Positions 1-9,548 of a DNA stretch of 64,000 nt are shown here, in pieces. The notes under the pieces were generated by a model. That model did not search any database. It saw nothing but the letters and a program-made list of their open reading frames with translations, and was not told where the DNA came from. The stretch is from Thermoguttaceae bacterium (GTDB lineage Bacteria > Planctomycetota > Planctomycetia > Pirellulales > Thermoguttaceae): NCBI GenBank assembly GCA_017407125.1, contig JAFQXE010000043.1, positions 51,649 to 115,648 of the forward strand. The letters are read 5' to 3'. How positions within the stretch are numbered: the stretch's first letter is position 1; every line of letters starts with the position of its first letter. The position numbers and the translations under genes were made by a program.

Positions 1-11
1 CAATAGACAAA

Positions 12-41
12 GGCGAGCCACGGGTGTAAACCCGTGGGCAT
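12..41. repeat. Dispersed intergenic hairpin repeat (CCACGGGT family)
   Basis: A stem formed by CCACGGGT and ACCCGTGG, flanked by GCGAG and GGGCATGAGC. The same block recurs, in the opposite orientation, at about 52970-53000 and 62335-62372, each time next to other repeat blocks and outside genes. It is most likely a dispersed intergenic repeat; a terminator role for the flanking ankyrin gene is possible but there is no T-run. Confidence 0.6.
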
Positions 42-82
42 GAGCAAGGCGAACCTATTTACAACAATAAACTCAAGTTTCC

Positions 83-2497
83 CTATTTGCGTTCATCTTT
101 CGCGCCGTGTTGAATCAGATAGCGAACCACGTCCTTTCTGTTAACTTTGGCGGCGTCCTTTAACGGCGTGTCCCCGTCTGAGTTTTTTGCGTTGACGTCA
201 GCCCCGTTTTCCACCAAAACTCTAATCATTCTCAAATTGCAATTCAACACTGCATTGAAAAGCGGAGTGTCGTTATTACTATCTCTTATATTGACGTCAG
301 CGCCGTATTTAATAAGCAGCTTTACCTTTTCTATATCGCCATTTGATACAAAACTGGTTAAGAGCGACTCGTTGGCATTTCCCAAATCCGAGAAACAGGA
401 ATGATAATATACGCGAGATTCGCATAACGTGTTAACGTCACTTCCCTGTTCAAGAAACCATACGAACATATCCATTTCATTGAGAATATCGTCATTACGG
501 TGGAGTATGGCAATTTCATTTAACACAGTAGAGCCGCCCTTGGTTTTAACATTGACGCTAACCCCTTGTCCAACGAGCCATTTTACCAGTTCCAGATTCC
601 CGCTTCGAACAGCATAATGTAAGACCGTCCAACCATCTTCGCTTTTTTCATTGACGACAGCCCCCTTTTTAAACAGAAATTGAACCATTTCCAGATTGCC
701 GCTTTCAACGGCATAATAAATAATCTCCTCATTGTCTTTGATTATGGCGTCAGCGTCCACCCTTTTGTCAATGAGCCATTGAACAAGTTCCAAATTCCCG
801 CTGTCAACGGCGCAATTAAACAGAAATATATTATCTTCATTTTTGGCGCTAATAACAGCCCCGTGTTCGACCAGCCATTGAACCAATTTCAAATTCCCGC
901 TGCGGGCGGCATAAGATAAAACAGATTCAGAGGATTTATTTTTCGCATTAACGTTCAGTCCTTTTTCAACCAGCCACTGAACCAGTTCCAGATTCCCGCT
1001 GCGGGCGGCGTAATGCAAAAGGGTTCTGTTATATGGATTTTTAACATTGATGTCAGCCCCCTTATTGACCAGACTTTGAACCAGTTTCAGATTCCCGCTT
1101 TGAGCGGCAATTTGAAGCGGCGTTTCTTCCCAGATTTGGCTAAAAACCGATAAATCGCTGTCTTTTTTGTCCAGACATTTAATATCAGCCCCATGTTCCA
1201 AAAGATAGCTGGCAATCTCCCATCTTTCGTTGTTCATCGCGATACGTAAAGGAGGAAAATTATCCCCTGAATTAACGTCGGCTCCCTGTTCGACAAGCCA
1301 TCGAACCAGTTCCAGATTCTCACTCATGGCAGCATAGTTCAAAGTCGTTTCGGAACGTTCGTCTTTGTCATTAATGTTCATCCCTTTTTCAACCAGCCAT
1401 TGAACCATTTCCAGATCGCCATTTTTAGCAGCGTAATTCAAAACGGACATGTCCCAATCATCTTTAATCGCGACATCGGCGCCAAGCTCAATCAGGCATT
1501 GAACCATTTCCAGATCGTTTTCTATTACCGCCAGACATAATGGCGTCTGATTATCGAAATTAACGCTGTTCAAATCCAGCCCCTGCTCAACAAGCCATCG
1601 AACCATTTTGCAAGAACCGCTTTTTGAAGCGTAATGCAATACGGTATTGCCTTTGCCGTCTGAAACCCTAACCTTTGCGCCCTCATTGATCAGCTTTTGA
1701 ACCAGTTTCAAATTCCCGCTTTGAGCGGCATTAAGCAGAATGACCGCCTTGTTTATGGATCGGATGTCAAATTCTTTTCTGTGTTCGACAACCCATTGAA
1801 TCATCTCTAAATTGCCGGACAATGCGGCAAATTCAACCATCCGGTTTTTATAATTTATAAAATCGTCACAGATGTCCGCGCCATGAGCGGCAAGCCATTC
1901 GACCAGCTCGATATTTCCACTTCCAACAGCGTAAACCAGAACGCTCACGCGGTCGCATATACAGTTGACGTCCGCGCCTTGTTCAACGAGCCATTTTACC
2001 AGTTCCAGATTCCCGCTTTGGGCGGCGAAAACAATAATCCGCCGGACGTTCTTGCCGCGCTTGATATTAACGCCGCGTTCGACAAGCCATTGAACCAGTT
2101 CCAGATTCCCGCTTCGGGCGGCGTAATGAATAACAGAATAACCATTGGAATCAATGGCGTTGACGTCAGAGCCTTTCTTTAGAAGCGTCTTAACGCGCTC
2201 TACGTCGCCCATAAACGCCGCGTAATGCAGAATATTTCGTCCTTTTGTTTGGAAAGAAAAGTCATATTTCCCGGTTTGAAACATCTCTTTAAACCGTTCG
2301 ACGCCGCTTTTACCAAAGCGCTTTTCCGCCTCTCGAACGCGTTTATCTGGACTTTCTGGGCAGCGGACATTGTCTGCGTCTAAGGCGGGTAATACCCGAT
2401 CCCCGGAAACCTCGTCCGTTCGTCCGTGCGGCATCGCGCCTGCGGCGCTTGTTACAACCAAAACAAAAAAGAATAAAACGGTTTTATGAAACGCCAT
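83..2497 (-). CDS. Secreted ankyrin-repeat protein (804 aa)
   Basis: Residues 1-21 form a signal peptide (short charged start, hydrophobic core, AAGA before the likely cleavage site), so the protein is exported. The rest is about twenty ankyrin repeats of 33 residues with the recurring core SGNLELVQWLVEQGADVN. A conserved cap (RFKEMFQTGKYDF, then NILHYAAFMGD) precedes the repeats and is shared with the other large ankyrin proteins of this window. There is no C-terminal membrane segment, unlike the neighbour. Ankyrin repeats bind proteins; the partner cannot be read from sequence. It lies 39 nt downstream of the next ankyrin gene in the same direction, so the two probably share a transcript. 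Between the signal peptide and the cap it carries about 25 extra residues that derive from a dispersed DNA repeat. No clear ribosome binding site precedes the ATG. Confidence 0.9.
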   Translation of the reverse strand: MAFHKTVLFFFVLVVTSAAGAMPHGRTDEVSGDRVLPALDADNVRCPESPDKRVREAEKRFGKSGVERFKEMFQTGKYDFSFQTKGRNILHYAAFMGDVERVKTLLKKGSDVNAIDSNGYSVIHYAARSGNLELVQWLVERGVNIKRGKNVRRIIVFAAQSGNLELVKWLVEQGADVNCICDRVSVLVYAVGSGNIELVEWLAAHGADICDDFINYKNRMVEFAALSGNLEMIQWVVEHRKEFDIRSINKAVILLNAAQSGNLKLVQKLINEGAKVRVSDGKGNTVLHYASKSGSCKMVRWLVEQGLDLNSVNFDNQTPLCLAVIENDLEMVQCLIELGADVAIKDDWDMSVLNYAAKNGDLEMVQWLVEKGMNINDKDERSETTLNYAAMSENLELVRWLVEQGADVNSGDNFPPLRIAMNNERWEIASYLLEHGADIKCLDKKDSDLSVFSQIWEETPLQIAAQSGNLKLVQSLVNKGADINVKNPYNRTLLHYAARSGNLELVQWLVEKGLNVNAKNKSSESVLSYAARSGNLKLVQWLVEHGAVISAKNEDNIFLFNCAVDSGNLELVQWLIDKRVDADAIIKDNEEIIYYAVESGNLEMVQFLFKKGAVVNEKSEDGWTVLHYAVRSGNLELVKWLVGQGVSVNVKTKGGSTVLNEIAILHRNDDILNEMDMFVWFLEQGSDVNTLCESRVYYHSCFSDLGNANESLLTSFVSNGDIEKVKLLIKYGADVNIRDSNNDTPLFNAVLNCNLRMIRVLVENGADVNAKNSDGDTPLKDAAKVNRKDVVRYLIQHGAKDERK
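2352..2404. repeat. Dispersed repeat inside the ankyrin coding sequence
   Basis: Two blocks, AGCGGACATTGTCTGCG and AGGCGGGTAATACCCG, match the intergenic sequence at 5235-5306 (AGCGGACATTGTCCGCG and AGGCGGGTAATACCCG). Here they are translated in frame and give the residues just after the signal peptide that are missing from the paralogue next door. Insertion of an intergenic repeat into the gene is the simplest reading. Confidence 0.65.
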
Positions 2498-2536
2498 GAT
2501 AATTATTCAATAAATCGTTAAAGGGAAAATGTAATC

Positions 2537-5230
2537 TCAACTCTTTCGTCTGTATCCTATCCACATCGCAATCGCCAGTATCGCAACTATCAACAATAGC
2601 AGAATCGCAATCCCGCCGTTAAAAATATAGTCGCGGCTTCTGAGATATCGAACGATTTCCGGATCGGCAGTTCCCTCTTTCCATAGTTCATACCAATAGG
2701 GAACCCACGTCTGACCAAAATACGGATTGACGTTCGCGCCGTGTTCTACAAGATAGCGAACTATTTTTAGGTTGTCATACCCAACAGCAATTGTCAAAGG
2801 ATTTCCAATGTTTCCCAATACATCACGACTTTTTAAATTAACGTCCGCTCCATGTTCTACAAGAAACCGAATCAGTCTCTTGTTTTCCATTCTAACAGCC
2901 GCCATCAATGCGGTGTCTCCATCAGAATTTTGAGCGTTGACGTCTGCTCCATGCTCAACAAGAAGAACCACAGCTTCGTATTCGTTTAACTCAATTGCGT
3001 AAAACAACGCCGGGAGACTGTCTTCGTCAAGCATATTAGCGTCCGCTCCATGTTCCAGAAGCGTTTTAATCTTTACCAAATCCCCGCAGAAAATGAATTC
3101 ATGCAAAAGAGATCCGTATTCCGAGTTCTCGTCCCCGACTAAATTTACGTTCAGCCCGTTATCAATAAGCCACTGAAAGATTTCCTCGTTATCAAAGATA
3201 TCAATGTTAAACGCAAACTGAACAGCAAGTTCCAAAGCGGTTTTGCCATCGGTTGTTTTTTCGTTTATATCCAGACCCTGTTTAATGAGCCATTGAAACA
3301 GAATCCAGTTTTCGCCCAGCGCGGCTTGATGCAACACAGTAAAACCGTCGTCCCGCTTAGCATGAACGTCCAAGCCATTCTTGACCAGCCATTGAACCAG
3401 TCGCAGATTGCCGCTTTCGACAGCGGGAAACAAAACCGTTTCGCCGAGGTTGTCTTTTAGTTTTAAATCCAACCCCTTCTTGACCAGCCACTGAACCAGT
3501 TCCAGATTTCCAGTTTTGGCAGCGGGAAATAAAAGCGATTGTTCTTCAAAGTCTATTGCATTGGCTGCACTGACGTTTAACCCCTGTTTGACCAGCCATT
3601 GAACCAACGCCAAATTCCCGCTTTGAACGGCGGAATACATAATTGTATCGCTTTCAACTTCATTCAGCTCATCGTCCGACAGACGCTTAAATATAAGCTG
3701 AACCAGTTCCAGGTCACCTGTGAGGGCAATGCTCGACAGAAACGTATTATATTGACTATTCAGTTCTTTGTATACTGCGCCATGTTCAAGCAGATATTTC
3801 GCTATGGCAAACTTGGCGCCGTGCAGGGCTTGAAACAACGAATTGCGTCTGCTAAAAAAGCTGTCGACATCTCTATTTTCCAACTTTGCGCCATGTTCAA
3901 TAAGAAAACGAACCATTTCTAAATCGCCCTCATCTATCGCGATTGACAGCGGCGTTTTCTCCTTGTCACCCGGTTTATTCAAGTCCGCTCCTTGAGAAAC
4001 AAGCCATTCAACCAGTTTCAGACTTCGGCTTTGAACGGCTAGACGAAGCAGTTCGTCAATACATTCTTTAACATCCAACCCCTGTTCTGCCAGCCACTGA
4101 ACCAGTTCCAAATTTCCGCTTTTGGCTGCGGCGCGCAAAATCTCAGCGTCTTCTAAAGCGACCTCGTTAATCTCAGCCCCAGCTTCAATCAGACATTGAA
4201 CTACCGACGTCTTTCCCAGCTTTGCGGCATAGCATAACGGCGTCTGTTCAACTTGCAAAAACTCATTGGGATCCAAGCCGTTTTTCACCAGCCATTGAAC
4301 CATCTCGCAGGAGCCGCCGTCAATGGCGTAATACAAAAGATTGTAATTCTCGCGGTCTGTTTCATGGATGCTTACCCCCTGCGAGACGAGCCATTGAACC
4401 AGTTCCAGGTTTCCGCTTTGAGCTGCGTACTGTATAACGGTATAGCCGCCATCAGTACGGTCGTTGACGTTCAAACCATGTTCGACAAGCCACTTGACCA
4501 AAGGCAAGCTCCCGCTCCTTGCCGCGGTATGAATCAACGACTTGTGACCTCTTGCCAACACGTCCACGTCCACGTCTTGATCGACTATCCACTTTACCAG
4601 CTCCAGATTCCCGCTTTGAGTCGCGTAATGCAGCACGGACACGCCAGACCGGTTTTGAACGTTAATGCTGGCTCCCTGACTGACCAGCCATTGAACGAGT
4701 TCCAAATTCCCGCTTCGGGCGGCGTAGTGCATAACGCTTAAATCGCGATTGGATTTTTTATTGATGTTCGCCCCTTGCTTAACCAGCCACTGAACCAGTT
4801 CCAGATTCCCGCTTCGGGCGGCGTAATGAATTATCGCTCGAACGTTATGACCTCGCCAAATATTGACGCCGTGTTCCGTCAGCCAAACAAGCAAATCCAG
4901 ATTCCCGCTCTGAGCGGCGTAATGCGCGACGGTATACCCTTCTTCGGTGATGAGGTTGACGTTCGCGCCTTTTTCTACAAGCGTTTTGACACGTTCAATA
5001 TCTCCCATAAACGCTGCGTAATGCAGAATATTCTGTCCTTTTGTTTGGAAAGTAAAATCAAAATTCCCAGTCTGAAACATCTCCTCAAACCGTTCAACAC
5101 AGACTTTTCCAAAGCATTGCTCCGCTTCCCGAACGCGTTTATTCAAAGGGGAATCGTCCGCAAGACAAGCGCCTGCGACACAAGCTAAAATCAGAACGAA
5201 CAAGGAAAGAACGGTATTTCGGAACGTCAT
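2537..5230 (-). CDS. Secreted, membrane-anchored ankyrin-repeat protein (897 aa)
   Basis: A signal peptide (residues 1-21, ending VAGA) is followed by the family cap (RFEEMFQTGNFDF, NILHYAAFMGD), then about 24 ankyrin repeats, a junction module (VEHGANVNP, PYWYELW, DPEIVRYL) and a C-terminal hydrophobic helix of about 19 residues ending in WIGYRRKS. The topology suggests an exported repeat domain tethered by its C terminus with a short basic cytoplasmic tail. The same junction module and anchor occur in the 498-aa ankyrin protein at 13.7-15.2 kb, which marks a distinct subtype. It is the first gene of a probable two-gene unit with the 804-aa paralogue. Function unknown; a scaffold or host- or surface-interaction role is only an inference. 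Confidence 0.9.
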   Translation of the reverse strand: MTFRNTVLSLFVLILACVAGACLADDSPLNKRVREAEQCFGKVCVERFEEMFQTGNFDFTFQTKGQNILHYAAFMGDIERVKTLVEKGANVNLITEEGYTVAHYAAQSGNLDLLVWLTEHGVNIWRGHNVRAIIHYAARSGNLELVQWLVKQGANINKKSNRDLSVMHYAARSGNLELVQWLVSQGASINVQNRSGVSVLHYATQSGNLELVKWIVDQDVDVDVLARGHKSLIHTAARSGSLPLVKWLVEHGLNVNDRTDGGYTVIQYAAQSGNLELVQWLVSQGVSIHETDRENYNLLYYAIDGGSCEMVQWLVKNGLDPNEFLQVEQTPLCYAAKLGKTSVVQCLIEAGAEINEVALEDAEILRAAAKSGNLELVQWLAEQGLDVKECIDELLRLAVQSRSLKLVEWLVSQGADLNKPGDKEKTPLSIAIDEGDLEMVRFLIEHGAKLENRDVDSFFSRRNSLFQALHGAKFAIAKYLLEHGAVYKELNSQYNTFLSSIALTGDLELVQLIFKRLSDDELNEVESDTIMYSAVQSGNLALVQWLVKQGLNVSAANAIDFEEQSLLFPAAKTGNLELVQWLVKKGLDLKLKDNLGETVLFPAVESGNLRLVQWLVKNGLDVHAKRDDGFTVLHQAALGENWILFQWLIKQGLDINEKTTDGKTALELAVQFAFNIDIFDNEEIFQWLIDNGLNVNLVGDENSEYGSLLHEFIFCGDLVKIKTLLEHGADANMLDEDSLPALFYAIELNEYEAVVLLVEHGADVNAQNSDGDTALMAAVRMENKRLIRFLVEHGADVNLKSRDVLGNIGNPLTIAVGYDNLKIVRYLVEHGANVNPYFGQTWVPYWYELWKEGTADPEIVRYLRSRDYIFNGGIAILLLLIVAILAIAMWIGYRRKS

Positions 5231-5359
5231 TGAATTTTCTGGGTAGCGGACATTGTCCGCGAAATCAACATTATTTTATATTTTTAGGCGGGTAATACCC
5301 GCCCCCATATTTAACAATAATTATAATTAGAATTAGATTATTTACAATAGGGCGAGGGG
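5231..5359. other. Repeat-bearing spacer between ankyrin pair and mgtE (first part)
   Basis: Contains the second copy of the AGCGGACATTGTC / AGGCGGGTAATACCCGCC repeat (5235-5306), directly upstream of the ankyrin start codon, then AT-rich DNA. It should also contain the promoter for the ankyrin pair on the minus strand, but no convincing -35/-10 pair was identified. Confidence 0.5.
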
Positions 5360-5443
5360 AAATTAGCAATTAGCAATTTTCAATTAGCAATTACGCAAGC
5401 GTCTCAATAATTGACAATTGCTAATTGACAATTGCTAATTATT
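5360..5443. repeat. Short-period tandem repeat with inverted arms, copy 1
   Basis: Left arm repeats AATTAGC-type units, the right arm repeats the complementary GACAATTGCTAATT-type units, and the centre is ACGCAAGCGTCTCAA. The arms can pair into a long cruciform or RNA hairpin. The architecture, not the unit sequence, is shared with the copies at 7.08 kb and 62.0 kb. Confidence 0.75.
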
Positions 5444-5530
5444 TATTAAAAGCTCTCCGTTTCCCGATCTTCATTCCGTCCTCCGCTCCTTGTCAAAATT
5501 CTCATTTTTGATAAAATAGAGTATAATATA

Positions 5531-5648
5531 AGGGAATAGGAATTAGGGAATGGGGAATAGTATTCGCCTTCGGCGAATTTAAAAACTACTCCCTACTCCC
5601 CACTCCCTATTTCCAAAAAAACTACTCCCTATTCCCCACTCCCTACTT
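5531..5648. repeat. Short-period tandem repeat with inverted arms, copy 2
   Basis: Left arm of GGGAATAGG-like units, a small central hairpin (TTCGCCTTCGGCGAA), and two right arms of CTACTCCCTACTCCC-like units complementary to the left one. The centre differs from the ACGCAAGCG core of the other copies. It sits just upstream of mgtE. Confidence 0.7.
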
Positions 5649-5655
5649 CTCAAAA

Positions 5656-5673
5656 GCGACGTCAAGCCGTCGC
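5656..5673 (+). promoter_or_regulatory. Hairpin immediately upstream of the mgtE start
   Basis: GCGACG and CGTCGC are separated by six bases and end nine nucleotides before the mgtE ATG, where a ribosome binding site would be expected; no Shine-Dalgarno sequence is visible. A related GCGACGGCTTGCCGTCGC block at about 63640 shows that it is also a dispersed repeat, so a regulatory role is uncertain. Confidence 0.35.
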
Positions 5674-5682
5674 ACTCCAAAA

Positions 5683-7071
5683 ATGACGCCCATGATCAAT
5701 ACGCTGTATCTTCCTGAACTTCGTGAAATGTTGGCGAACGACGACAAACAAGGTCTCAAAGAATTCTGCGAGGCGTTGCATCACCCGTACCAAACGGCGG
5801 AGTTTATGGAAGGGCTTACTCCAGAGGAAATCTGGGCGGTTCTTCGCTGCGCGGACATGTCCGACCGCGTCGACATCTTCCTGTATCTGCCGTGGGAAAA
5901 GCAGGTGGAAGCGCTCGAAAAGAGCGACCCGAAGGAAGCCGGCGAGTTCATCGCGTTCCTGCCGCCTGACGACCGCGTCGACCTTCTCAACGAGCTGCCG
6001 GACGAAATCGCCGAACGCATCATGCAGATGGCTCCAGAGGAGGATCGGCACGATATTCAGCGGCTGTCGCAGTACGACGAAAACACCGTCGGCGCAATCA
6101 TGACCACAGCCGTGGCGAAGATCACGGAAAACCTCACTCCCCGCGAGGCGGTCGAAGCAGCCAAAAAGCAGGCTGAGGAAATGGAAACGATTTACTACTT
6201 GTACGTCGTCGACGAGGAAGACCATCTTCGCGGGCTGCTCACGTTCCGGGAACTGATCTGTTCGCTGGGCAAGCCGGACATCAAAGTGTCCGACATCATG
6301 GAACGAAACCTCATCACCATCAAGCCAACCGAAGACCGGGAAGAGGCGTCCATGCTTGTTGCCAAGTACGACGTGCTGGCTCTGCCGGTGGTCGACGACG
6401 AATACCATCTAATCGGGATTATCACCCACGACGACGTCATGGACGTTGTTATTGACGAAGCGGAAGAAGACGCTCAGATCGCAGCCGGCGTTAGCCCCCT
6501 CGAAGGGGACTATCTGGACTCGCCGATTCATACGATCGTCTGGAAGCGCGGCATGTGGCTGGTGATTCTGTTTATCGGCGCGTTCTTAACGGCGTTTACG
6601 CTCGACCGATACGACGAAAAGTTGTCGCAGGCGATCTGGCTTGTGATTTTCGTCCCGATGATTGTCTCCGCCGGCGGCAACTCCGGGAACCAGTCTGCGA
6701 CGCTGGTAATTACGTCTTTAACCAACGGGTCGATTCACCCCTACGACGCCCTGAAAGTGTTCCGGCGCGAAATTATAATTGGATTATCGCTGGGCTGTAT
6801 TCTGGGTCTGGTTGGAATTGCGTACGCCCTGGGATACTCGTGGATAAACGGCATAGACGACTGGATACGGGTGGCGCTCATCTTGCCGATAACGCTGATT
6901 CTTGTCGTCCTGTTCGGCTCGATCATCGGGGCGATGCTGCCGCTGTTCTTCTCAAAAATCGGGCTTGACCCGGCTTTAATGAGCAACCCGTTTGTCGCTG
7001 GAATTATCGACGTCATGGGACTGGTCATTTACCTCCACGTCGCGTTTCTCTTCCTGCCGGGGCTGAATTAA
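5683..7071 (+). CDS. mgtE: Magnesium channel/transporter MgtE
   Basis: MgtE channels import Mg2+ across the cytoplasmic membrane and are gated by cytoplasmic Mg2+ sensing. The 462 residues show the standard order: an acidic helical MgtE N domain (about 20-130), paired CBS domains (about 139-265, with GLLTFREL and LIGIITHDD), a plug-helix region, and five hydrophobic segments (about 290-460). The family signature PMIVSAGGNSGNQSAT is at 325-340, and LDPALMSNPF near 428-437 holds the pore-lining aspartate region. Length is normal for the family. A second ATG three codons in (5692) could also be the start. It stands alone, flanked on both sides by short-period repeats, with no linked gene on the same strand. 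Confidence 0.95.
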   Translation: MTPMINTLYLPELREMLANDDKQGLKEFCEALHHPYQTAEFMEGLTPEEIWAVLRCADMSDRVDIFLYLPWEKQVEALEKSDPKEAGEFIAFLPPDDRVDLLNELPDEIAERIMQMAPEEDRHDIQRLSQYDENTVGAIMTTAVAKITENLTPREAVEAAKKQAEEMETIYYLYVVDEEDHLRGLLTFRELICSLGKPDIKVSDIMERNLITIKPTEDREEASMLVAKYDVLALPVVDDEYHLIGIITHDDVMDVVIDEAEEDAQIAAGVSPLEGDYLDSPIHTIVWKRGMWLVILFIGAFLTAFTLDRYDEKLSQAIWLVIFVPMIVSAGGNSGNQSATLVITSLTNGSIHPYDALKVFRREIIIGLSLGCILGLVGIAYALGYSWINGIDDWIRVALILPITLILVVLFGSIIGAMLPLFFSKIGLDPALMSNPFVAGIIDVMGLVIYLHVAFLFLPGLN

Positions 7072-7076
7072 AATGG

Positions 7077-7181
7077 AGTAATTAGTGGTTAGTGATTAGT
7101 GGTTAGTAATTAGTGGTTAGTGATTAGTACGCAAGCGTTCATCTAACTAACCACTTACCACTTACCACTACTAACTAATTC
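7077..7181. repeat. Short-period tandem repeat with inverted arms, copy 3
   Basis: The left arm is built from TTAGTGGTTAGTGA-like units, the centre is ACGCAAGCGT, and the right arm is built from AACCACTTACC-like units complementary to the left. It begins five bases after the mgtE stop codon and could act as a transcript-end hairpin, although it ends without a T-run. Confidence 0.75.
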
Positions 7182-7380
7182 CTATTATATTATCTCAGTA
7201 GACGCTGTCATTATTTCCCCTAAAAACCTGTTTTTCCGCATCGGTTTATTATTTTGAATAATTTTTTAAAAAAATGCATGGGAAATACTAGCAAAAGACT
7301 AAATAAATACTATAATATTAAATAGAGTTAGTTTAATAGGGGTAATCCTGTAGACTAATTTCTTACAGTAATAATTTCGT

Positions 7381-7418
7381 CTCTGACCAATGCGCGGGCA
7401 AACGCATTCCGGTCAGAG
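7381..7418 (+). promoter_or_regulatory. Long 5'-leader hairpin upstream of the kinase gene
   Basis: CTCTGACC pairs with GGTCAGAG and, inside it, AATGCG pairs with CGCATT, giving 14 base pairs with a two-base bulge and an eight-base loop. It ends 35 nt before the kinase ATG. A TATAAT at 7311-7316 could be the -10 element, which would place the hairpin within the transcript leader. No T-run follows, so a leader or operator structure is more likely than a terminator. Confidence 0.5.
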
Positions 7419-7453
7419 GTTTACAATATACCTTATTTAGGAAACCGGCTCGG

Positions 7454-9547
7454 ATGGCAAAACCGACTTGGGAACAGCTGATTGAAAACTTCCCGCGTAC
7501 AAAGCTGATCGAAGACGCTCAGTGGGAATCGCTCAAGCAGGAATGGCTGGATACCGCAGACGAATCCGTTAAAACGGACGTCGACGCGTTTCTGCAGTTC
7601 CTTGTGGACAAAGGCGCTATTACGCCCTGGCACATGGAAAATCTGCTTGCTGGGAAGTACAAAGGCTTTTTCCTGGGATCGTACAAACTTCTTAAACACA
7701 TCGGCGCAGGCGGAATGAGCAGCGTCTATCTGGGCGAACACACCATGATGGGGCGACAGGTCGCCATCAAGATTTTGCCTCGCAGCCGTGTTAGTTCCGA
7801 AACAAGCTATCTTCAGCGCTTCATGCAGGAAGCGCAGGCGGCGGCTTCGCTTAACCATCCCAATATTGTAACAGCGTACGACATCGACAACGAAAACGGA
7901 ATCTACTATTTCGTTATGGAATACGTCGATGGAAAAGACCTCAACGGGATTGTCAAGTCAGACGGTCCGTTAGACTACGCTGTCGCGGCAGACTACATCT
8001 GTCAGGCGGCATGCGGTCTGGAGCACGCTCACGAACGCGGGTTGATTCACCGTGACATGAAACCCGCCAACCTGCTGGTCGATCCCAACGGAACGGTTAA
8101 AATCCTTGACATGGGCTTGGCTCTGTTTTCCGAATCTGACCGCGCCAGTTTGACTTTGGCGTACGACGAAAACGTCCTGGGAACGGCAGATTATCTCGCT
8201 CCGGAACAGGCGCGCAACTCTCACACGGTTGACGCTCGCGCTGACATTTACTCCCTCGGCTGTACGCTGTATTTCCTTTTGACGGGACATCCACCCTTCA
8301 CAGAAGGAACGCTGCCGCAAAGAATTCTGGCTCATCAGCAAAAGAATCCGCCAGAGATTACCGTTGACCGTCCAGACTGTCCGCCAGACCTGGTCGCCAT
8401 CTGTAAAAAGATGATGATGAAAAAGGCGGATCAGCGTCAGCAGAGCATGCTGGAAGTTCAAGGGAACCTGACGGACTGGCTTTTGGTTCATGGATATTTG
8501 CCCAATAACGAATCCATGGACAACATCGTCAGAGCGCGCAACCGGCTGGACGAATTACAGCGTTTTATCGAAAATCCGTCAGACGCGTCCAGTTCTGGTT
8601 CCAGTTCCGGCGATTCAGTCGTCAATCTGGACTTCGGCTTCGGAAGCGGCGCGTCCGGTTCCGGCAGTAAAAGTCCAATCGGTCACACTGGCGAGAAAAA
8701 GAAAGGCGGCTCTTCTTCCAGCAACAACAAAAAGAAGGCGGGGCTTTTCGCAGGGTTCTTTGCTCCGGGGAAAAAGCCCAAGCCAGGTTCCGGTCGCAAA
8801 CTCGGTAAACCATCAACGGACGATTCCAGCGTCGTTTCAGACGAATTGGATCCCAACGCGTCTTCGTCGTCAACAAAGCCTTCTGAACTGTCGGCTTTGG
8901 TTGCTATGGCAGACGCTATCGAAGAACCCGGCGCCAAGGAAAACTTCGCGGCGTTCTTAAACAAGACGGCGCAAGCTCACGAGCAAGCGGCGCAGGCTCA
9001 AGCAAACAAACCCGCTCCAACGCCAGAATCTGGCGCTCCGAAACCCGCTCCAAAACCGGCTCAAAACGTTGTCAACGGACGTCCGGAACCGTCTCCTATT
9101 GCCGTTAAGAAAACCCCGGCGGCCCCGGCTGGCGCTCAGGAAAAGCCTGTAACGAGTCAACCGGAAAAGCTGTCTTCCGCTCAAACCTCCGTTGGACAGA
9201 AAGCGGCGCCCAAACCTCAGCAGCCTGTTAAACCTCAGCAGCCAGCCAAAGCGCCGGTTAATAAAGTTCCGGTCAACAAAGCGCCGCAAACCAGCGCTGC
9301 GCCTAAACCCGCTCCCAAGCCATCCAACGCAGACAGCAAACAGGATATCTCCGCTTCCAGGTCTGGAATTTCAAAATCAGGAACGGTCAAACCTGTCACG
9401 TCCAAACCGGGCGACAAGAAGCCTCATCGCCCTGTTAAGCGCCAAAAACAACAGGCGTCTTCAAAAACGACAATTATTATCGGCGTCGTTTGCGCTGTAG
9501 CCGTGGTTGTTATCGGCGTCGTTCTGTTCTTTGTATTAAACAAGTAA
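7454..9547 (+). CDS. Transmembrane serine/threonine protein kinase
   Basis: A Hanks-type (PknB-like) kinase that phosphorylates Ser/Thr on target proteins. The catalytic domain spans about residues 76-345: glycine loop IGAGGMSSV (83-91), VAIK lysine K106, catalytic loop HRDMKPANLL with D201, DMG in place of DFG at 219-221, and APEQA at the activation-segment end. About 310 residues rich in Ser, Lys, Pro and Ala follow, then one hydrophobic segment (about 670-694) and a very short tail. This puts the kinase and linker in the cytoplasm with a C-terminal anchor and almost no external sensor, unlike PASTA-type kinases. The gene is followed after one nucleotide by the DinG-type helicase, so the two should be co-transcribed. 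The substrate is unknown. Confidence 0.95.
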   Translation: MAKPTWEQLIENFPRTKLIEDAQWESLKQEWLDTADESVKTDVDAFLQFLVDKGAITPWHMENLLAGKYKGFFLGSYKLLKHIGAGGMSSVYLGEHTMMGRQVAIKILPRSRVSSETSYLQRFMQEAQAAASLNHPNIVTAYDIDNENGIYYFVMEYVDGKDLNGIVKSDGPLDYAVAADYICQAACGLEHAHERGLIHRDMKPANLLVDPNGTVKILDMGLALFSESDRASLTLAYDENVLGTADYLAPEQARNSHTVDARADIYSLGCTLYFLLTGHPPFTEGTLPQRILAHQQKNPPEITVDRPDCPPDLVAICKKMMMKKADQRQQSMLEVQGNLTDWLLVHGYLPNNESMDNIVRARNRLDELQRFIENPSDASSSGSSSGDSVVNLDFGFGSGASGSGSKSPIGHTGEKKKGGSSSSNNKKKAGLFAGFFAPGKKPKPGSGRKLGKPSTDDSSVVSDELDPNASSSSTKPSELSALVAMADAIEEPGAKENFAAFLNKTAQAHEQAAQAQANKPAPTPESGAPKPAPKPAQNVVNGRPEPSPIAVKKTPAAPAGAQEKPVTSQPEKLSSAQTSVGQKAAPKPQQPVKPQQPAKAPVNKVPVNKAPQTSAAPKPAPKPSNADSKQDISASRSGISKSGTVKPVTSKPGDKKPHRPVKRQKQQASSKTTIIIGVVCAVAVVVIGVVLFFVLNK

Positions 9548-9548
9548 T

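Noticed and set aside
5360..7181. CRISPR array as explanation of the short-period repeats
   Set aside because: Units are 7-14 bases without unique spacers, and the arms are inverted relative to each other; no cas genes in the window.
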